Shown: positions 49,676 to 59,901 of the stretch, one piece after another
How the letters are laid out: every line of letters starts with the position of its first letter
Numbering within the stretch: the stretch's first letter is position 1
DNA from: Paenibacillus rhizophilus
GTDB lineage: Bacteria; Bacillota; Bacilli; Paenibacillales; Paenibacillaceae
NCBI RefSeq assembly: GCF_003854965.1
Contig: NZ_RQPI01000009.1
Location: forward strand, 1 to 64,000
DNA length: 64,000 nucleotides
Reading direction: 5' to 3'
The notes under the pieces: model-generated
What the model saw: only the letters and a program-made list of their open reading frames with translations
What the model was told of the DNA's origin: nothing
Databases searched by the model: none
Made by a program: the position numbers and the translations under genes

Positions 49676-52345
49676 ATGTCGCGTAAACAGCGTATGAAGA
49701 AATGGTCACGATTAATGCTGGCAACTACATTTTTAATATCAGGCAATTTCCTAACGCCTCTAATTTCCGAGGCTGCAGAGCTTGTGGCTCCGCCTGGGGC
49801 ACAAGTATGGGAAGGCAAGATGGTCGATAAGAACGGCAACCAGCAGCAAGTGCATGATGAAAGACCTTTGGATAAAAACAATCTGCAAAAGCTGAGTGTT
49901 CAAGGCGTCGAAAAGCTGGACAACGGCGTGAAGTTGAATTTGGGAGAAATGGAATCATATATCCGTTTGCTGTCTTCCGACATTTCCAAAGTATCGATCA
50001 TTAAAAAAGGCGATAAAGAATTCACTTCCGTCGGTATCGTGGAAACAGATTGGAAAAGTCCTAAATTCACAGTAACAGAAGATAACAAGAAAATTGTATT
50101 GAAGTCCGATAGCTTAACGGTAGACATCAACAAAAGCCCGTTCGGCATCAAATATTTGGATAAAGACGGCAATGTGATCAACGAAGACGCGGACCAAGGC
50201 GTAGGTTACGAAAACGGCAAGCCTTACGTGTTCAAGAAAACCGACAAAAACGAAGATTTTTACGGATTCGGACAGAAAACAACCGGATTGAACCATCGCG
50301 GTAAAGCAATCGGAGTATGGAACCGCGAGAATCTGCCGGAACCGGTTTCGAAATACACGTTCTCTTCGATTCCATTCTTTATCGGGTTGAAGGGTGACAA
50401 AGCATACGGTATTTTATTCGATAATACTTACCGTTCTTACTACAACATGGCTGCTGAAAGCGACGATTACTACTACTTCTGGGCCGATGGCGGAAAATTG
50501 ACGTACTACTTCATCAATGGACCGGAAATGAAAGATATCGTTAACCGCTACACGGATTTGACCGGAAAAATGCAGATGCCGCCTGAATGGGCGATGGGCT
50601 TCCATCAATCCGCTTGGGGCTACCATCAAAAGGATATTGAGCAAGTGGCTCAAACCTACCGTGAAAAGAACATTCCGATTGACGGTGTGATGCTTGACAT
50701 CGAATGGATGGATGACTATAAAAACTTCTACTTTGGCGATAAATTCCCGGACCCGGATGGAATGAACAAACGCTTGCACGATGAGGGTTTCCATTATACT
50801 TCCATCATCGATCCTGCGATTCGTGTGCCTGACCCGGGACAACCGGAATATATTCCTTATACCGAGGGGACTCAAAAAGATCTTTGGGTTAAAAATCCGG
50901 ATGGCACCAACTATTTGGGTAAAGTTTGGCCTTGGGGCGTTCCATCCAAATCCGTTTTCCCTAACTTCATGAAACAAGCAACCCGCGACTGGTGGGCGAA
51001 ATGGCATAAACCGGTCTTTGATAAAGGCGCGGACGGCATTTGGAACGACATGAACGAACCGGCTAACTTTAGTACGGTAGACTATTGGACGTTACCGCTG
51101 GATAGAGTTTTTGAGACGGACAATGGTGAAAAATTAACGCATGAAGAAGTGCATAACGTTTACGCCCACACTGAGGCTCAAGCCACAGATCAAGCTTTCA
51201 AAACGAATAAACCGAACGTTCGTCCGTTTATCTTGACGCGTGCTTCGTTTACAGGTACGCAGCGTTACGCTACCGCAACCTGGACAGGCGATAACTGGAG
51301 CAGATGGGAAATGCTTAGAATTTCGATTTTCCAAGACGCTAATGTCGGTTTGACAGGTATGGCGATGGTCGGAAACGATATCGGCGGCTTTGCGAAAAAA
51401 CCTTACGAAGACGTTGTAGCTACACCTGAATTGTTTGCTCGTTGGGTTCAAGTCGGCGCATTCTATCCGTTCTCCCGCGACCACTACAACAATGACGGTA
51501 AGAGCCCGATGGAAACAGACGCGGCTAAAAGCTTGGCATGGGGCAGACAAGAGCCATGGCAGTTCGGAAAAGAAGTTGAGGATATCAGCCGCAAGTACAT
51601 TTCCATGCGCTATGAATTGATGCCTTACCTTTACAACGCGTTCAAAGATGCGCATGAAAAAGGCAATCTCATTTTCCAACCGCTCGTGTACCAGTTCCAG
51701 CAGGACCAGAAGACTCATGATATCCAAGACCAATTCATGTTTGGCCAATCTCTGATGATGGCGCCAATTGTGTTTCAAGGCGCTACTTCCCGTGACGTAT
51801 ACCTGCCGGAAGGCGTGAAATGGGTAGACTACTGGACTGGCGAAGTATTTGAAGGCGGACAAACGATCCACAAAGATGCCGATCTTGGAACGCTTCCGAT
51901 CTACGTGAAGCAGGATTCGATTATCCCGCGCCGTGAAGTTCAGCAACATTCCGGTGAGAAGAAATTGACGAACCTGGTTCTCGACACTTATCTGAATAAC
52001 AAAGCATCTTACAGCTTCTATGAAGACGATGCTAAAACCGAGGATTACACCAGAGGCGAATTTAACATTACCGAATTCAACGTTGATCAAAAGGGCAATC
52101 ACCTTGAGTTCAGCCAGAACAAAAAAACTCAAAACTTCGCTTCCGACATTCAGTCCTACACTCTGAAGCTGCATAATGCCACGGTGCCGAATAAAGTGGA
52201 AGCAGCCAATGACAAATATGCGGAAGCAGCCAGCTTGGACGAACTGGGCAAAGCAGCAAACGGCTACTACTTTGACAGCGCAGAGAAAGTGCTGTATGTC
52301 AAAATCCCGGTAAACGAGAGCCACAAAGTTAAGATTTTCAACTAA
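49676..52345 (+). CDS. Secreted GH31 alpha-glucosidase
   Basis: 889 residues. Signal peptide (hydrophobic core 12-30, likely cut near SEAAEL at 31-36). GH31 N-domain, (beta/alpha)8 barrel with nucleophile Asp458 in IWNDMNEP and acid/base Asp539 in WTGDNWSRW, then C-terminal beta domains. It should release glucose (or xylose) from non-reducing ends of alpha-glucosides outside the cell. AAGGAG precedes ATG 49676. Codon use is clearly AT-richer (many AAA, GAT, AAT) than neighbouring genes, suggesting recent acquisition. Monocistronic, with a terminator after it. Confidence 0.92.
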   Translation: MSRKQRMKKWSRLMLATTFLISGNFLTPLISEAAELVAPPGAQVWEGKMVDKNGNQQQVHDERPLDKNNLQKLSVQGVEKLDNGVKLNLGEMESYIRLLSSDISKVSIIKKGDKEFTSVGIVETDWKSPKFTVTEDNKKIVLKSDSLTVDINKSPFGIKYLDKDGNVINEDADQGVGYENGKPYVFKKTDKNEDFYGFGQKTTGLNHRGKAIGVWNRENLPEPVSKYTFSSIPFFIGLKGDKAYGILFDNTYRSYYNMAAESDDYYYFWADGGKLTYYFINGPEMKDIVNRYTDLTGKMQMPPEWAMGFHQSAWGYHQKDIEQVAQTYREKNIPIDGVMLDIEWMDDYKNFYFGDKFPDPDGMNKRLHDEGFHYTSIIDPAIRVPDPGQPEYIPYTEGTQKDLWVKNPDGTNYLGKVWPWGVPSKSVFPNFMKQATRDWWAKWHKPVFDKGADGIWNDMNEPANFSTVDYWTLPLDRVFETDNGEKLTHEEVHNVYAHTEAQATDQAFKTNKPNVRPFILTRASFTGTQRYATATWTGDNWSRWEMLRISIFQDANVGLTGMAMVGNDIGGFAKKPYEDVVATPELFARWVQVGAFYPFSRDHYNNDGKSPMETDAAKSLAWGRQEPWQFGKEVEDISRKYISMRYELMPYLYNAFKDAHEKGNLIFQPLVYQFQQDQKTHDIQDQFMFGQSLMMAPIVFQGATSRDVYLPEGVKWVDYWTGEVFEGGQTIHKDADLGTLPIYVKQDSIIPRREVQQHSGEKKLTNLVLDTYLNNKASYSFYEDDAKTEDYTRGEFNITEFNVDQKGNHLEFSQNKKTQNFASDIQSYTLKLHNATVPNKVEAANDKYAEAASLDELGKAANGYYFDSAEKVLYVKIPVNESHKVKIFN

Positions 52346-52368
52346 AACGCTTGATGAATAAGCTAAGC

Positions 52369-52399
52369 AAATGGACCAGGCATAATCGCCTGGTCTATT
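52369..52399 (+). terminator. Terminator of the glucosidase gene
   Basis: GACCAGGC (52374-52381) pairs with GCCTGGTC (52388-52395) around ATAATC, with flanking AAATG/TATTT, ending in TATTTG. Confidence 0.7.
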
Positions 52400-52653
52400 T
52401 GTGTTTGAGCATCGCGTTTATCAAATGTGGACATTTATTACAGCGTCCGAAAAAAGGGCACAAGTTCCAGTATTTACTTAGACAGTCCGCCGGATACAAG
52501 GTAGAATACAGCTAAAGTTAATTCTTTGCGAATTTTTTCTCATCCTAATATTTTTTGCAGCTATTTCCATATATCGCTATCCGCCAATAACCGCGCCTGA
52601 ATTTCTGCCCCGCAAAAAACCGGATCATTACTAACCGATGAAGAGGTTGACCA

Positions 52654-54669
52654 ATGGATCATATGGGAATCCACTATAATGTATGGATTATGCTGCTCTC
52701 ATTCGTGCTTTCGGTGACGGCGTCCTACTCCGCTTTAAATTTGATCTGCCAAGTTCCTTCCGCAACGAGCAGAACGCGCCGTTTATGGCTTCTCACGGGA
52801 GCCTGCGCTCTCGGAAGCGGCATCTGGGCGATGCATTTTGTCGGGATTTTGGCCGTCCGGCTGCCGTTTGACGTGCGCTACAGCCCGGGGAAAGCCATTA
52901 TGTCCATGCTTATCGGCATCGTCTTCTGTTATTTGGGACTGTCCAATTCGCTGGCACAGCGGATGACATTATTGCGCTGCGCGGCCAGCGGACTGCTGCT
53001 GGGTGCGGGAATCTCCGTCATGCATTATGTAGGGATGTCCTCGATGAAGATAGAGGCGCAGATTCATTACTATCTGCCAAGCCAGAGCATCTCCGTCATG
53101 ATCGCGCTCATTGCCTCGTTTATGAGCATGCTGCTGATCGGCAGATTCAAGGATTCGCCCGGCTTCAACCGCTGGAAGCTGTATTCCGCGCTGCTGCTTG
53201 GCATAGCGATAAGCGGCATGCACTATACGAGTATGCGGGCCAGCCATTTTGCTTACGACAGCTGGCTCGGCTCCAATCCTTCCCTGCTTGAGACGGATGT
53301 CATTCTGCTGATGGGTGTGTCGCTCGTCACCCTCTTCATGTTCGGGATATCCGGCGGCGCCGTTTTCCTGGACAGGCATATGCTTGAGCGGATGGCCTAC
53401 CATGATCCGTTAACCGGCTTGCCGAACCGCCATGGATTGGAACGTTATTTTAGAAATTGGTTTCTGGCCGGCCGGCCAGGCGCCGTGTTCTTTGTCGATC
53501 TGGACCGGTTTAAATCGATTAACGATACGCTTGGCCATGATATTGGCGATATGCTGCTGCAGGAAGTAGCTTCAAGGCTGCTTCAGAGCGTGAGTCCAAA
53601 GGGGAATGTATTCCGTTTGGGAGGAGATGAATTCCTGATCGCCGAACCCGATTTTACCCCGGAGGAGGCAGCGGACGAAGCGGGCCGAATTCTTCAGGAG
53701 GTCAAGAAATCGTACCGGATTGAAGGCAATGATCTGTACGTCACAGCCAGCGTCGGCATCAGTATGGCTCCGGCGCACGGAACGGACCGTTCCTCCTTGA
53801 TGAAAGCTGCGGATACCGCGCTCTATACGTCCAAGGATTCCGGCAAAAATAAATTCAGCATGTTCGACCAGGAGATGAACCGGCATCAGCTTCGGCGAAT
53901 GTCCCTGGAGAAGGATCTGCGCAAGGCGCTGGCGCAGTGCGAATTCATGGTGGTGTACCAGCCGAAGTGGGACTCCCTCATGAACGTAACCGTCGGCCTC
54001 GAAGCCCTGCTGCGCTGGAGGCATCCCGAGCACGGCATTATTTCTCCGGCCGAGTTCATACCGATCGCGGAGGAGACGGGACTGATTGTGCCCATTACGT
54101 ACTGGATGCTGCATGAGGTATGCAGCCAGAATATGCTCTGGCATAAAGAAGGAGTCGCTTCGGTCGCCGTATCGATCAATATGTCGGCTCGGATGTTCGA
54201 GTCGGAGAATCTGTATGAAATAGTCGAAGAAGCTCTGGCGCGTTCGGGTTTGTCCCCGCATTATCTGGAGCTTGAAATTACGGAGTCGATTGCGATGAAC
54301 AACATGGAGGAGACGGTGGCCCAATTGTCCAAGCTGCGCAATCTGGGTGTCAGAGTGTCCCTGGATGACTTCGGGACGGGCTTTTCCTCCCTTGGCAATC
54401 TGGATGAAATTCCGGTCAATACGCTCAAGATCGACCAGGTGTTCATCCGCAAGAGCAAGATGCACTCCAAGAAGGCGATCATCAGCAACATTATCGCCAT
54501 CGCCAGAAACCTCAATATGGAGGTCGTTGCGGAAGGCGTAGAGACGCCGGAACAGATCGAGCTGCTGCAATCGCTGGGCTGCCGGGTCATGCAGGGTTAC
54601 TATTACGGCCGTCCGATGCCGGTTCATGAGCTGGGCCAGTGGTTTACGGACAATGCGGCGGCGGTATAA
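52654..54669 (+). CDS. MHYT-GGDEF-EAL signalling protein
   Basis: 671 residues. Seven-helix MHYT sensor (1-240) with three motif copies (AMHFVGI near 58, VMHYVGM near 124, GMHYTSM near 188), thought to bind copper for O2, CO or NO sensing. GGDEF with active site RLGGDEF (near 325) lacks an RxxD I-site; EAL has EALLRW, EITES, DDFGTGFSSL and AEGVETPEQ. Both catalytic signatures are intact. GAAGAGG precedes ATG 52654. The 250 bp upstream are AT-rich without an ORF. Confidence 0.92.
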   Translation: MDHMGIHYNVWIMLLSFVLSVTASYSALNLICQVPSATSRTRRLWLLTGACALGSGIWAMHFVGILAVRLPFDVRYSPGKAIMSMLIGIVFCYLGLSNSLAQRMTLLRCAASGLLLGAGISVMHYVGMSSMKIEAQIHYYLPSQSISVMIALIASFMSMLLIGRFKDSPGFNRWKLYSALLLGIAISGMHYTSMRASHFAYDSWLGSNPSLLETDVILLMGVSLVTLFMFGISGGAVFLDRHMLERMAYHDPLTGLPNRHGLERYFRNWFLAGRPGAVFFVDLDRFKSINDTLGHDIGDMLLQEVASRLLQSVSPKGNVFRLGGDEFLIAEPDFTPEEAADEAGRILQEVKKSYRIEGNDLYVTASVGISMAPAHGTDRSSLMKAADTALYTSKDSGKNKFSMFDQEMNRHQLRRMSLEKDLRKALAQCEFMVVYQPKWDSLMNVTVGLEALLRWRHPEHGIISPAEFIPIAEETGLIVPITYWMLHEVCSQNMLWHKEGVASVAVSINMSARMFESENLYEIVEEALARSGLSPHYLELEITESIAMNNMEETVAQLSKLRNLGVRVSLDDFGTGFSSLGNLDEIPVNTLKIDQVFIRKSKMHSKKAIISNIIAIARNLNMEVVAEGVETPEQIELLQSLGCRVMQGYYYGRPMPVHELGQWFTDNAAAV

Positions 54670-54708
54670 GAGCATAAGCCATAGTTGCAAGCCATAATTG
54701 TACATACA

Positions 54709-54745
54709 GAGGGCGGCCGAAGGAAAGCTTCGGCCGCCCTCGTTT
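54709..54745. terminator. Terminator between MHYT gene and MocR gene
   Basis: GAGGGCGGCCGAAG (54709-54722) pairs perfectly with CTTCGGCCGCCCTC (54728-54741), loop GAAAG, then GTTTT. Serves convergent genes. Confidence 0.88.
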
Positions 54746-56151
54746 TAATGCTGTCCGGTTCCCCGGTTCAATGCCCGCTTCAGCCGCTGTACGCCTTCCC
54801 TGATTTGCTCTTCCTTCAGATGGCCGTAACCCATAACCACCCGGTTTCCCTCGAGGACGGCCGTATACACCCCCTCCTCCTTCATAAGCCGGGACAGGTT
54901 CTTCGGCAGCGGGGAAGAGAACTCTGCTGTCAGATGAAGCCCCGCCGCACGGCCGCAAATACGGATACGCTCCGGGAAAGCCCGGTTGAGGCATTCGAGG
55001 AGAACGCCGCGGCGGCGGCGGTACACTTTTTTCATTTTGTAAATATGCGAGTGAAGACCTTTTTGTTCAATGAATTGCGCCAGCGCGAGCTGTTCCAGCC
55101 CCGGGGTCTGATAATCGATTAGCCGTTTCAGTCGTACAAAATCCGCGGCGTAGGCCGCTGGAAGCACGATATAGCCGATTCGCAGGGCGGGAAACATTAC
55201 TTTGCTGAAAGTGCCGACGTAGAATACCTGCTCCGGGGCAAGGCTTTGGAGTGAGTGAACGGGAACGCCGTCGTATCTAAACTCACTGTCATAATCGTCC
55301 TCCAGAATAAGGCTGCCGGTATGTTGGGCATAGACGATAAGCTCGATCCGCCGCTGGATCGGCAGAATGCCGCCAACAGGGAATTGATGGGACGGTGTTA
55401 CATAAATCAGCTTGGGTGGAAACGAACCGGGCAAAGCGGCGGTGACAAGGCCGGAATCGTCGACTGGCAGACTGTGCAAGGCGGCGCCTGTGGAGGACAG
55501 GATGCTTTTCAGCTCGGGATTGGTCGGCTCTTCGGCCATGACCCTGTCCCCTTCCGCAAGAAGCAGGGAGGAGGTAAGATGAATGGCCTGAACCGCCCCG
55601 GCCGTAATGACAAGCTGTTCGGGGCGGACGGCCACGCCCCGCGTGTCTGCGAGGTAGCGGGATAAAATATATCTTAGACGCGGGTCGCCGGCGGAGTCGC
55701 CATAACCAAAGGAAGACTGCTCCGCGTCCCGGGCGGCGGACCGCAGTAGATCGCCCCAGACCTTGCGGGGGAACAGTTCCAGTGCGGGCAGGCCCGTCCT
55801 AAAGGAGACGAAGCCGTTCTCCGCCGCTTCTCCGGGCTGCGGGCCGATGCAGCTAAGGGAGCTGGCGGCTCTCGGCCGGGGAGCGGAGGCAGACGCCGTA
55901 GGCGGAATGAATGCGCCCTCCGCGACATAGGTGCCCGATCCGGAACGGGCAACAATGAACCCTTCTGCCAGGAGCAGCTCATACGCCTCCAATACAATAT
56001 TGCGCGATACACCGAGCCCGGCCGCCAGTTCCCGGGTTGACGGGAGCCGCAGTCCGGCGGCTAGTTCGCCCGAGAGGATGCGACCTCGCACGGCGAGATG
56101 GATCTGGCGGAACATCGGAACGTTTGAACGCTTGTCAATATCGATCCACAT
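54745..56151 (-). CDS. MocR family regulator (GntR HTH fused to aminotransferase fold)
   Basis: 468 residues from ATG 56151 (AAAAGGAG upstream); the ATG 14 codons earlier has no RBS. N-terminal GntR winged helix with LPSTRELAAGLGVSRNIVLE at 36-55, then a class I aminotransferase domain with PLP-binding Lys in VGTFSKVMFPALRIGY. MocR proteins sense PLP, GABA or similar and regulate adjacent genes. It is divergent from an EamA transporter with 114 bp between, as often for MocR-transporter pairs. Function as regulator of that transporter is inferred. Confidence 0.88.
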   Translation of the reverse strand: MWIDIDKRSNVPMFRQIHLAVRGRILSGELAAGLRLPSTRELAAGLGVSRNIVLEAYELLLAEGFIVARSGSGTYVAEGAFIPPTASASAPRPRAASSLSCIGPQPGEAAENGFVSFRTGLPALELFPRKVWGDLLRSAARDAEQSSFGYGDSAGDPRLRYILSRYLADTRGVAVRPEQLVITAGAVQAIHLTSSLLLAEGDRVMAEEPTNPELKSILSSTGAALHSLPVDDSGLVTAALPGSFPPKLIYVTPSHQFPVGGILPIQRRIELIVYAQHTGSLILEDDYDSEFRYDGVPVHSLQSLAPEQVFYVGTFSKVMFPALRIGYIVLPAAYAADFVRLKRLIDYQTPGLEQLALAQFIEQKGLHSHIYKMKKVYRRRRGVLLECLNRAFPERIRICGRAAGLHLTAEFSSPLPKNLSRLMKEEGVYTAVLEGNRVVMGYGHLKEEQIREGVQRLKRALNRGTGQH

Positions 56152-56265
56152 AACAACTCCTTTTCCAAAGCGGTACTCTATAAATTCTTCCAAAATGGCA
56201 CTACGAACAACCGCTTTTCGCGATTAAAGTATATAACAACAAGACGAAAGTGGTGAAATTATAGT

Positions 56266-57194
56266 ATGACAAGGAAAGTTCATCTGTCCGCCTATGCGGA
56301 ACTTAGCGGCGCCGCGATGATTATAGGCAGCTCCGTTGTCGCCGGGAAGCTGTCAGCTCTGCGGCTTCCGTTGTTCTTATCCCAGACGGTCTGCCTTGCA
56401 GTTGCTTTGCTCATCCTGATTCCGCTCACGCTGCACGGGCGCCGGAACGGATGGAAAGTAGGAAGGCGTGATATGCTGCTGCTGGCGACACAGGCTTTTT
56501 TCGGAATGTTTCTCTTCCGGGTATTTATGCTGTATGGACTGCAATACGCTTCTGCCGCCGAGGGGGGAGTTATGACCAGTCTTGCCCCGGCGGCGGTGGC
56601 GCTGCTCTCCTGGATTCTGCTGGGAGAGAGGCCGACTGTGCGGACAGGGGGCGGAGTCATATGTTCACTGGCGGGCATCGCGGTCATTCAGCTTCCGCCC
56701 CTGCTTATGTCCGCTTCTGGGGACAATCCGGCATCCGTCCTCGGCATACTGCTACTGTCGGCGGCCGTTGGCGGAGAAGCGGCGCTCACCGTACTGCGGA
56801 AAATGTTGTCGCCCCGCGTATCCTCCCTGCTTGCAACGACCTATGTAACAGCTTTCGCTTTCTTTATGTTTCTGGTCTGCTCCGCCGCCGAATGGTTCCG
56901 GTCCGGATACAAGGGCTTTGGGCCTGCGGATGCGGGAATTGTCCTGTATTACGGGCTGTTTGTCACCGCGCTTGCCTATGTGCTGTGGTTCCGCGGAGTG
57001 GCGCAGGTTCGGTTACGGCCGCCGTATTCACAGGCTGTATACCGCTAAACGCGCTTTGGATGTCCTGCGTCTTTCTGGGTGAGCCGCTGGCTCTTCGCCA
57101 TTTGGTGGGAGCCGGCTTGGTATTCGCCGGAATCCTGCTCGTTTCGGGCGCCTCCATCCGGCGGCCAAGGCGATTCCGCCTTCCGGGGGTCTGA
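56266..57194 (+). pseudogene. EamA/DMT family transporter with a frameshift
   Basis: The first 248 codons or so code for eight to nine membrane segments of an EamA drug/metabolite transporter (two EamA repeats, the second starting near residue 150). In frame 56266 the protein leaves the family after GVAQV and ends early at 57048 with an odd tail. The expected end (SVTAAVFTGC, then LVGAGLVFAGILLVSG) continues in the next frame to a stop at 57194. A single-base deletion near 57005-57012 explains this. Whether it is a true pseudogene or a sequencing error cannot be told. Divergent from the MocR gene. Confidence 0.75.
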
Positions 57195-57250
57195 TGCCTT
57201 CCCTCCGTTCGGCATGGAACTTCCCGACTTGCCGCGAAATGTAAAATAAA

Positions 57251-57287
57251 AAGCCAGGGGAGCCGGAAAATCCGGTCCGCCTGGCTT
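57251..57287. terminator. Bidirectional terminator between EamA gene and chemoreceptor gene
   Basis: AAGCCAGG (57251-57258) pairs with CCTGGCTT (57280-57287), with inner GCCGGA/TCCGGT. A-rich left flank gives a T-run on the minus strand. Confidence 0.75.
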
Positions 57288-57330
57288 CTGTGTTCTCCGC
57301 ATTGGCGAATGGAAGCTGAAAAAATGTGGT

Positions 57331-59028
57331 TTAAGCCACTTTGAACTGTTCCACGAGCCCTTGCAGCTTGTCCGCCAAGGAAGAGAGGAAAGCTGAGGAG
57401 GCTTCAACCTCCTGCATGGCCGCGAGCTGCTGCTGCGAAGTAGCGGACAAGCTTTCCGCGCCTTCGGCAGTTTGATTGGACACGCTGACGGTATTCTGGA
57501 TCGCATCGACCAGTCCGTCGGCGATCTGTGCCAGCTGCTGCACCGTTTCGGAGATTTCCCGGCTTTGAGCCGCCATGCCGGAAACGGCCGTTTCAATCTC
57601 CGCGAAGGATTGTCCGGCATTGGTCACCATTTCCGTACCGTGCTGCATCTCCACGGTCGAACGGTTCATCGTATCTCCGGCCAGATCCATTTGGGCGACA
57701 ATCAGGCCGAGCAGTTCGCCGATTTGCCGGGCGGAATCCCCCGACCGCTCCGCCAGCTTGCGGACGGAATTGGCGACAACGGCGAAGCCGCGTCCTTCTT
57801 CGCCGGCGCGGGCGGCTTCGATGGCCGCATTCAGCGCCAGTAGATTTGTCTCCGCCGCGATGCTCGCAATCGTGCCGACGATGCTCTCGATTTCTTTGGA
57901 GTGACCGCCCAGCGTATGAATAATGCCGGACAGGTCGTTAATGCTTCCGCTCATGACCCTCATCTGCTCTGTCGTGGAATCCATAGATTCCCTTCCCGAG
58001 CGGGCCTGGTCGGCTCCCTGGACGGCATCGTTCATGGCTTGGTCGGCGCTCAGCGCGATTTCGGCAATAAACCCTGACATTTCCTGCACGGCCTGATAGC
58101 TGCTCTCCAAGTGGCGAAGCTGCACCTGCGCGCCTTCCGCCAGCTCGATGGTTACGTTAACCGTATGCTCTCCTGAGCGGTTCGTCTCCTGTGCGCTTGC
58201 CGACAGTTCCTGGGATGAAGAAGCGACCTGCAGGGAGGTATCGTTTACTTCGGTAATAAGCCTGCTCAGATTGTCTTTCATTTCATTAAAATCGCTGGCC
58301 AGCTTGCCGATTTCATCTTTGCTGGTCAGGACCAGAGCCTCCTGAGTAAGATCGCCGTGAGCCACTTGATTGACAGCGCGTGACAGTTTGGTCAGCGGGC
58401 TGACCAAGCGGCGGATGAAAAAATAAGCGATCAGGATAGCGGCAATAAGGATGGACGCGCCGATGATGAGAGGTTGTTTCATAATTTCAAGCGTTCTTTC
58501 CTGAACCAGCGGACCGTCAAAGTTGATGGCCATCAGGGCGACAATCGGTTTGGTAGGATCGTGATCTTGGTAAATGGGGCCGTAGCCGGTTTTCAGTGAG
58601 GTGCCTTGGTATGTGTAAACCTTAGAGTATGTAGAGTGTTTCATGGTGGTAATCATTTTTTTATCTTCGTCGCTAAAATAAAACGAATCTCCCGCCTTAT
58701 ATCCCCTGGCCTTCATATTCTTGTCCGCGGCAAGGATTTTGCCGTCCAGCGACAGAATAAAGACCTCCTTAAAGATCGGCTTATGCTCCACAATCCAGCC
58801 GATCCGGTTCTCAATTGCGCCAAGCTTGCTGGTGTCGCCCGCGACAAGAGCGGCAAGCTGCCCGGGATCTACAAGTCCGGTTGTAATATTGGCGCAGCCT
58901 ACAAGCTCGATACCTGCAGCCTCATCCAGCTGGCTGTAGGCGGCGCGATAGCCGAAGAATCCGATGGATGATCCCACAAGCAGAAGCACGAGCAGCATCA
59001 TCCAAGTTAATTTACTTGCCAATTTCAT
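57331..59028 (-). CDS. Methyl-accepting chemotaxis protein
   Basis: 565 residues. TM1 (8-28), an extracytoplasmic sensor of about 155 residues (single Cache-like), TM2 (185-205), HAMP (207-260), then the signalling coiled coil with hairpin tip [16 protein letters not shown] (about 405-420). It transmits ligand signals to CheA/CheW. The C-terminus has no pentapeptide tether. Ligand unknown. Convergent with the EamA gene across a terminator. Upstream region 59029-59310 is AT-rich. Confidence 0.92.
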   Translation of the reverse strand: MKLASKLTWMMLLVLLLVGSSIGFFGYRAAYSQLDEAAGIELVGCANITTGLVDPGQLAALVAGDTSKLGAIENRIGWIVEHKPIFKEVFILSLDGKILAADKNMKARGYKAGDSFYFSDEDKKMITTMKHSTYSKVYTYQGTSLKTGYGPIYQDHDPTKPIVALMAINFDGPLVQERTLEIMKQPLIIGASILIAAILIAYFFIRRLVSPLTKLSRAVNQVAHGDLTQEALVLTSKDEIGKLASDFNEMKDNLSRLITEVNDTSLQVASSSQELSASAQETNRSGEHTVNVTIELAEGAQVQLRHLESSYQAVQEMSGFIAEIALSADQAMNDAVQGADQARSGRESMDSTTEQMRVMSGSINDLSGIIHTLGGHSKEIESIVGTIASIAAETNLLALNAAIEAARAGEEGRGFAVVANSVRKLAERSGDSARQIGELLGLIVAQMDLAGDTMNRSTVEMQHGTEMVTNAGQSFAEIETAVSGMAAQSREISETVQQLAQIADGLVDAIQNTVSVSNQTAEGAESLSATSQQQLAAMQEVEASSAFLSSLADKLQGLVEQFKVA

Positions 59029-59255
59029 ACGTTTCCCCCATTTTACTAAACTGTTGTTAAATATTAATGCGGATTATATCAGATTGAGGATTCATTGGCT
59101 GTGTCCTATTACCTATAATGTTGGCTCCTTAATAATAATTAACGGCAGCTTTCATTTGAAAATTTAGTGGAAATTAAAGACTTCTTCATAAGAGCGCTTT
59201 AATGCGGCAAAGAGGCCACGTTTTTTTGTTTTCAGCCTTGCACATTGAACAGAAA

Positions 59256-59279
59256 CGGTACAAAATGGTACGCTAGAAT
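59256..59279 (+). promoter_or_regulatory. Possible MarR promoter and operator
   Basis: GGTAC occurs twice in CGGTACAAAATGGTACG (59256-59272), just before TAGAAT (59274-59279). It may be a -10 box with an adjacent MarR site; no -35 box is convincing. Confidence 0.3.
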
Positions 59280-59310
59280 CAGGACAATGAAATGGGAGCT
59301 GAAATGCAAA

Positions 59311-59742
59311 ATGCCACCAGAAACGGACCCGCTTGTGGAACAAATCGGATTATCGATGTGGAGGGTGCAGCGAAAAATTATATCGGGAATGTCCTTGCAG
59401 AAGGAGCTTGGACTGACATTCCCCCAGTTTGCTTTGCTGAATATGATAGCCCGCGAGGGAAGAGCGAGGGTGGTGACGCTTGCCGAGCGGATGGAGGTCA
59501 AATCGAGTGCGATTACGGTAATGCTTGACCGCATGGATGCGATTGGCCTGGTCAACAGGGAGCAGGACGAGAACGACCGCAGGGCCGTTGTGGTTACGCT
59601 TACCGAAAAAGGCGAGATTATGTGCGCCGAAGGGCAGCGCCGCTCGCTTGTCCTGCTGGAAGAATATTTATCGATTCTGACACCGGAGGAGCTTCACCGA
59701 TTCGCGGAGTATTACGATATGTTGGACAGGCAGGAGCGTTAG
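59311..59742 (+). CDS. MarR family transcriptional regulator
   Basis: 143 residues from ATG 59311 (GGGAG 12 bases before); Met codons at 59287 and 59245 would add residues without an RBS, and 59287 would sit almost on the predicted start of transcription. Winged HTH: LTFPQFALLNMIAREG, recognition helix in MEVKSSAITVMLDRMDAIGL, and the wing with DENDRRAVVVTLTEKG, the DRR motif of MarR proteins. Dimerises through terminal helices; likely represses a transporter or stress gene. No target is evident in the immediate neighbours. Confidence 0.83.
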   Translation: MPPETDPLVEQIGLSMWRVQRKIISGMSLQKELGLTFPQFALLNMIAREGRARVVTLAERMEVKSSAITVMLDRMDAIGLVNREQDENDRRAVVVTLTEKGEIMCAEGQRRSLVLLEEYLSILTPEELHRFAEYYDMLDRQER

Positions 59743-59788
59743 TCGCTTCTGGCGCACGCCGGAAGGTGATGCTGCGCTTCATAAACGG

Positions 59789-59825
59789 CCAAAAGCCATG
59801 CTCCCGCGGGGAGCATGGCTTTTGG
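59789..59825 (+). terminator. Terminator after the MarR gene
   Basis: CCAAAAGCCATGCTCC (59789-59804) pairs with GGAGCATGGCTTTTGG around a short CG-rich loop. Both flanking genes (MarR and LTA synthase-like, minus strand) could use it. Confidence 0.7.
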
Positions 59826-59901
59826 CGTCAAAGGAGCCGCTGTATTCTTTCGCTGCGGGCTCTTTATTTGCGGGGGCCGCTTAAGTCTTAAGTAACGCGG
59901 C

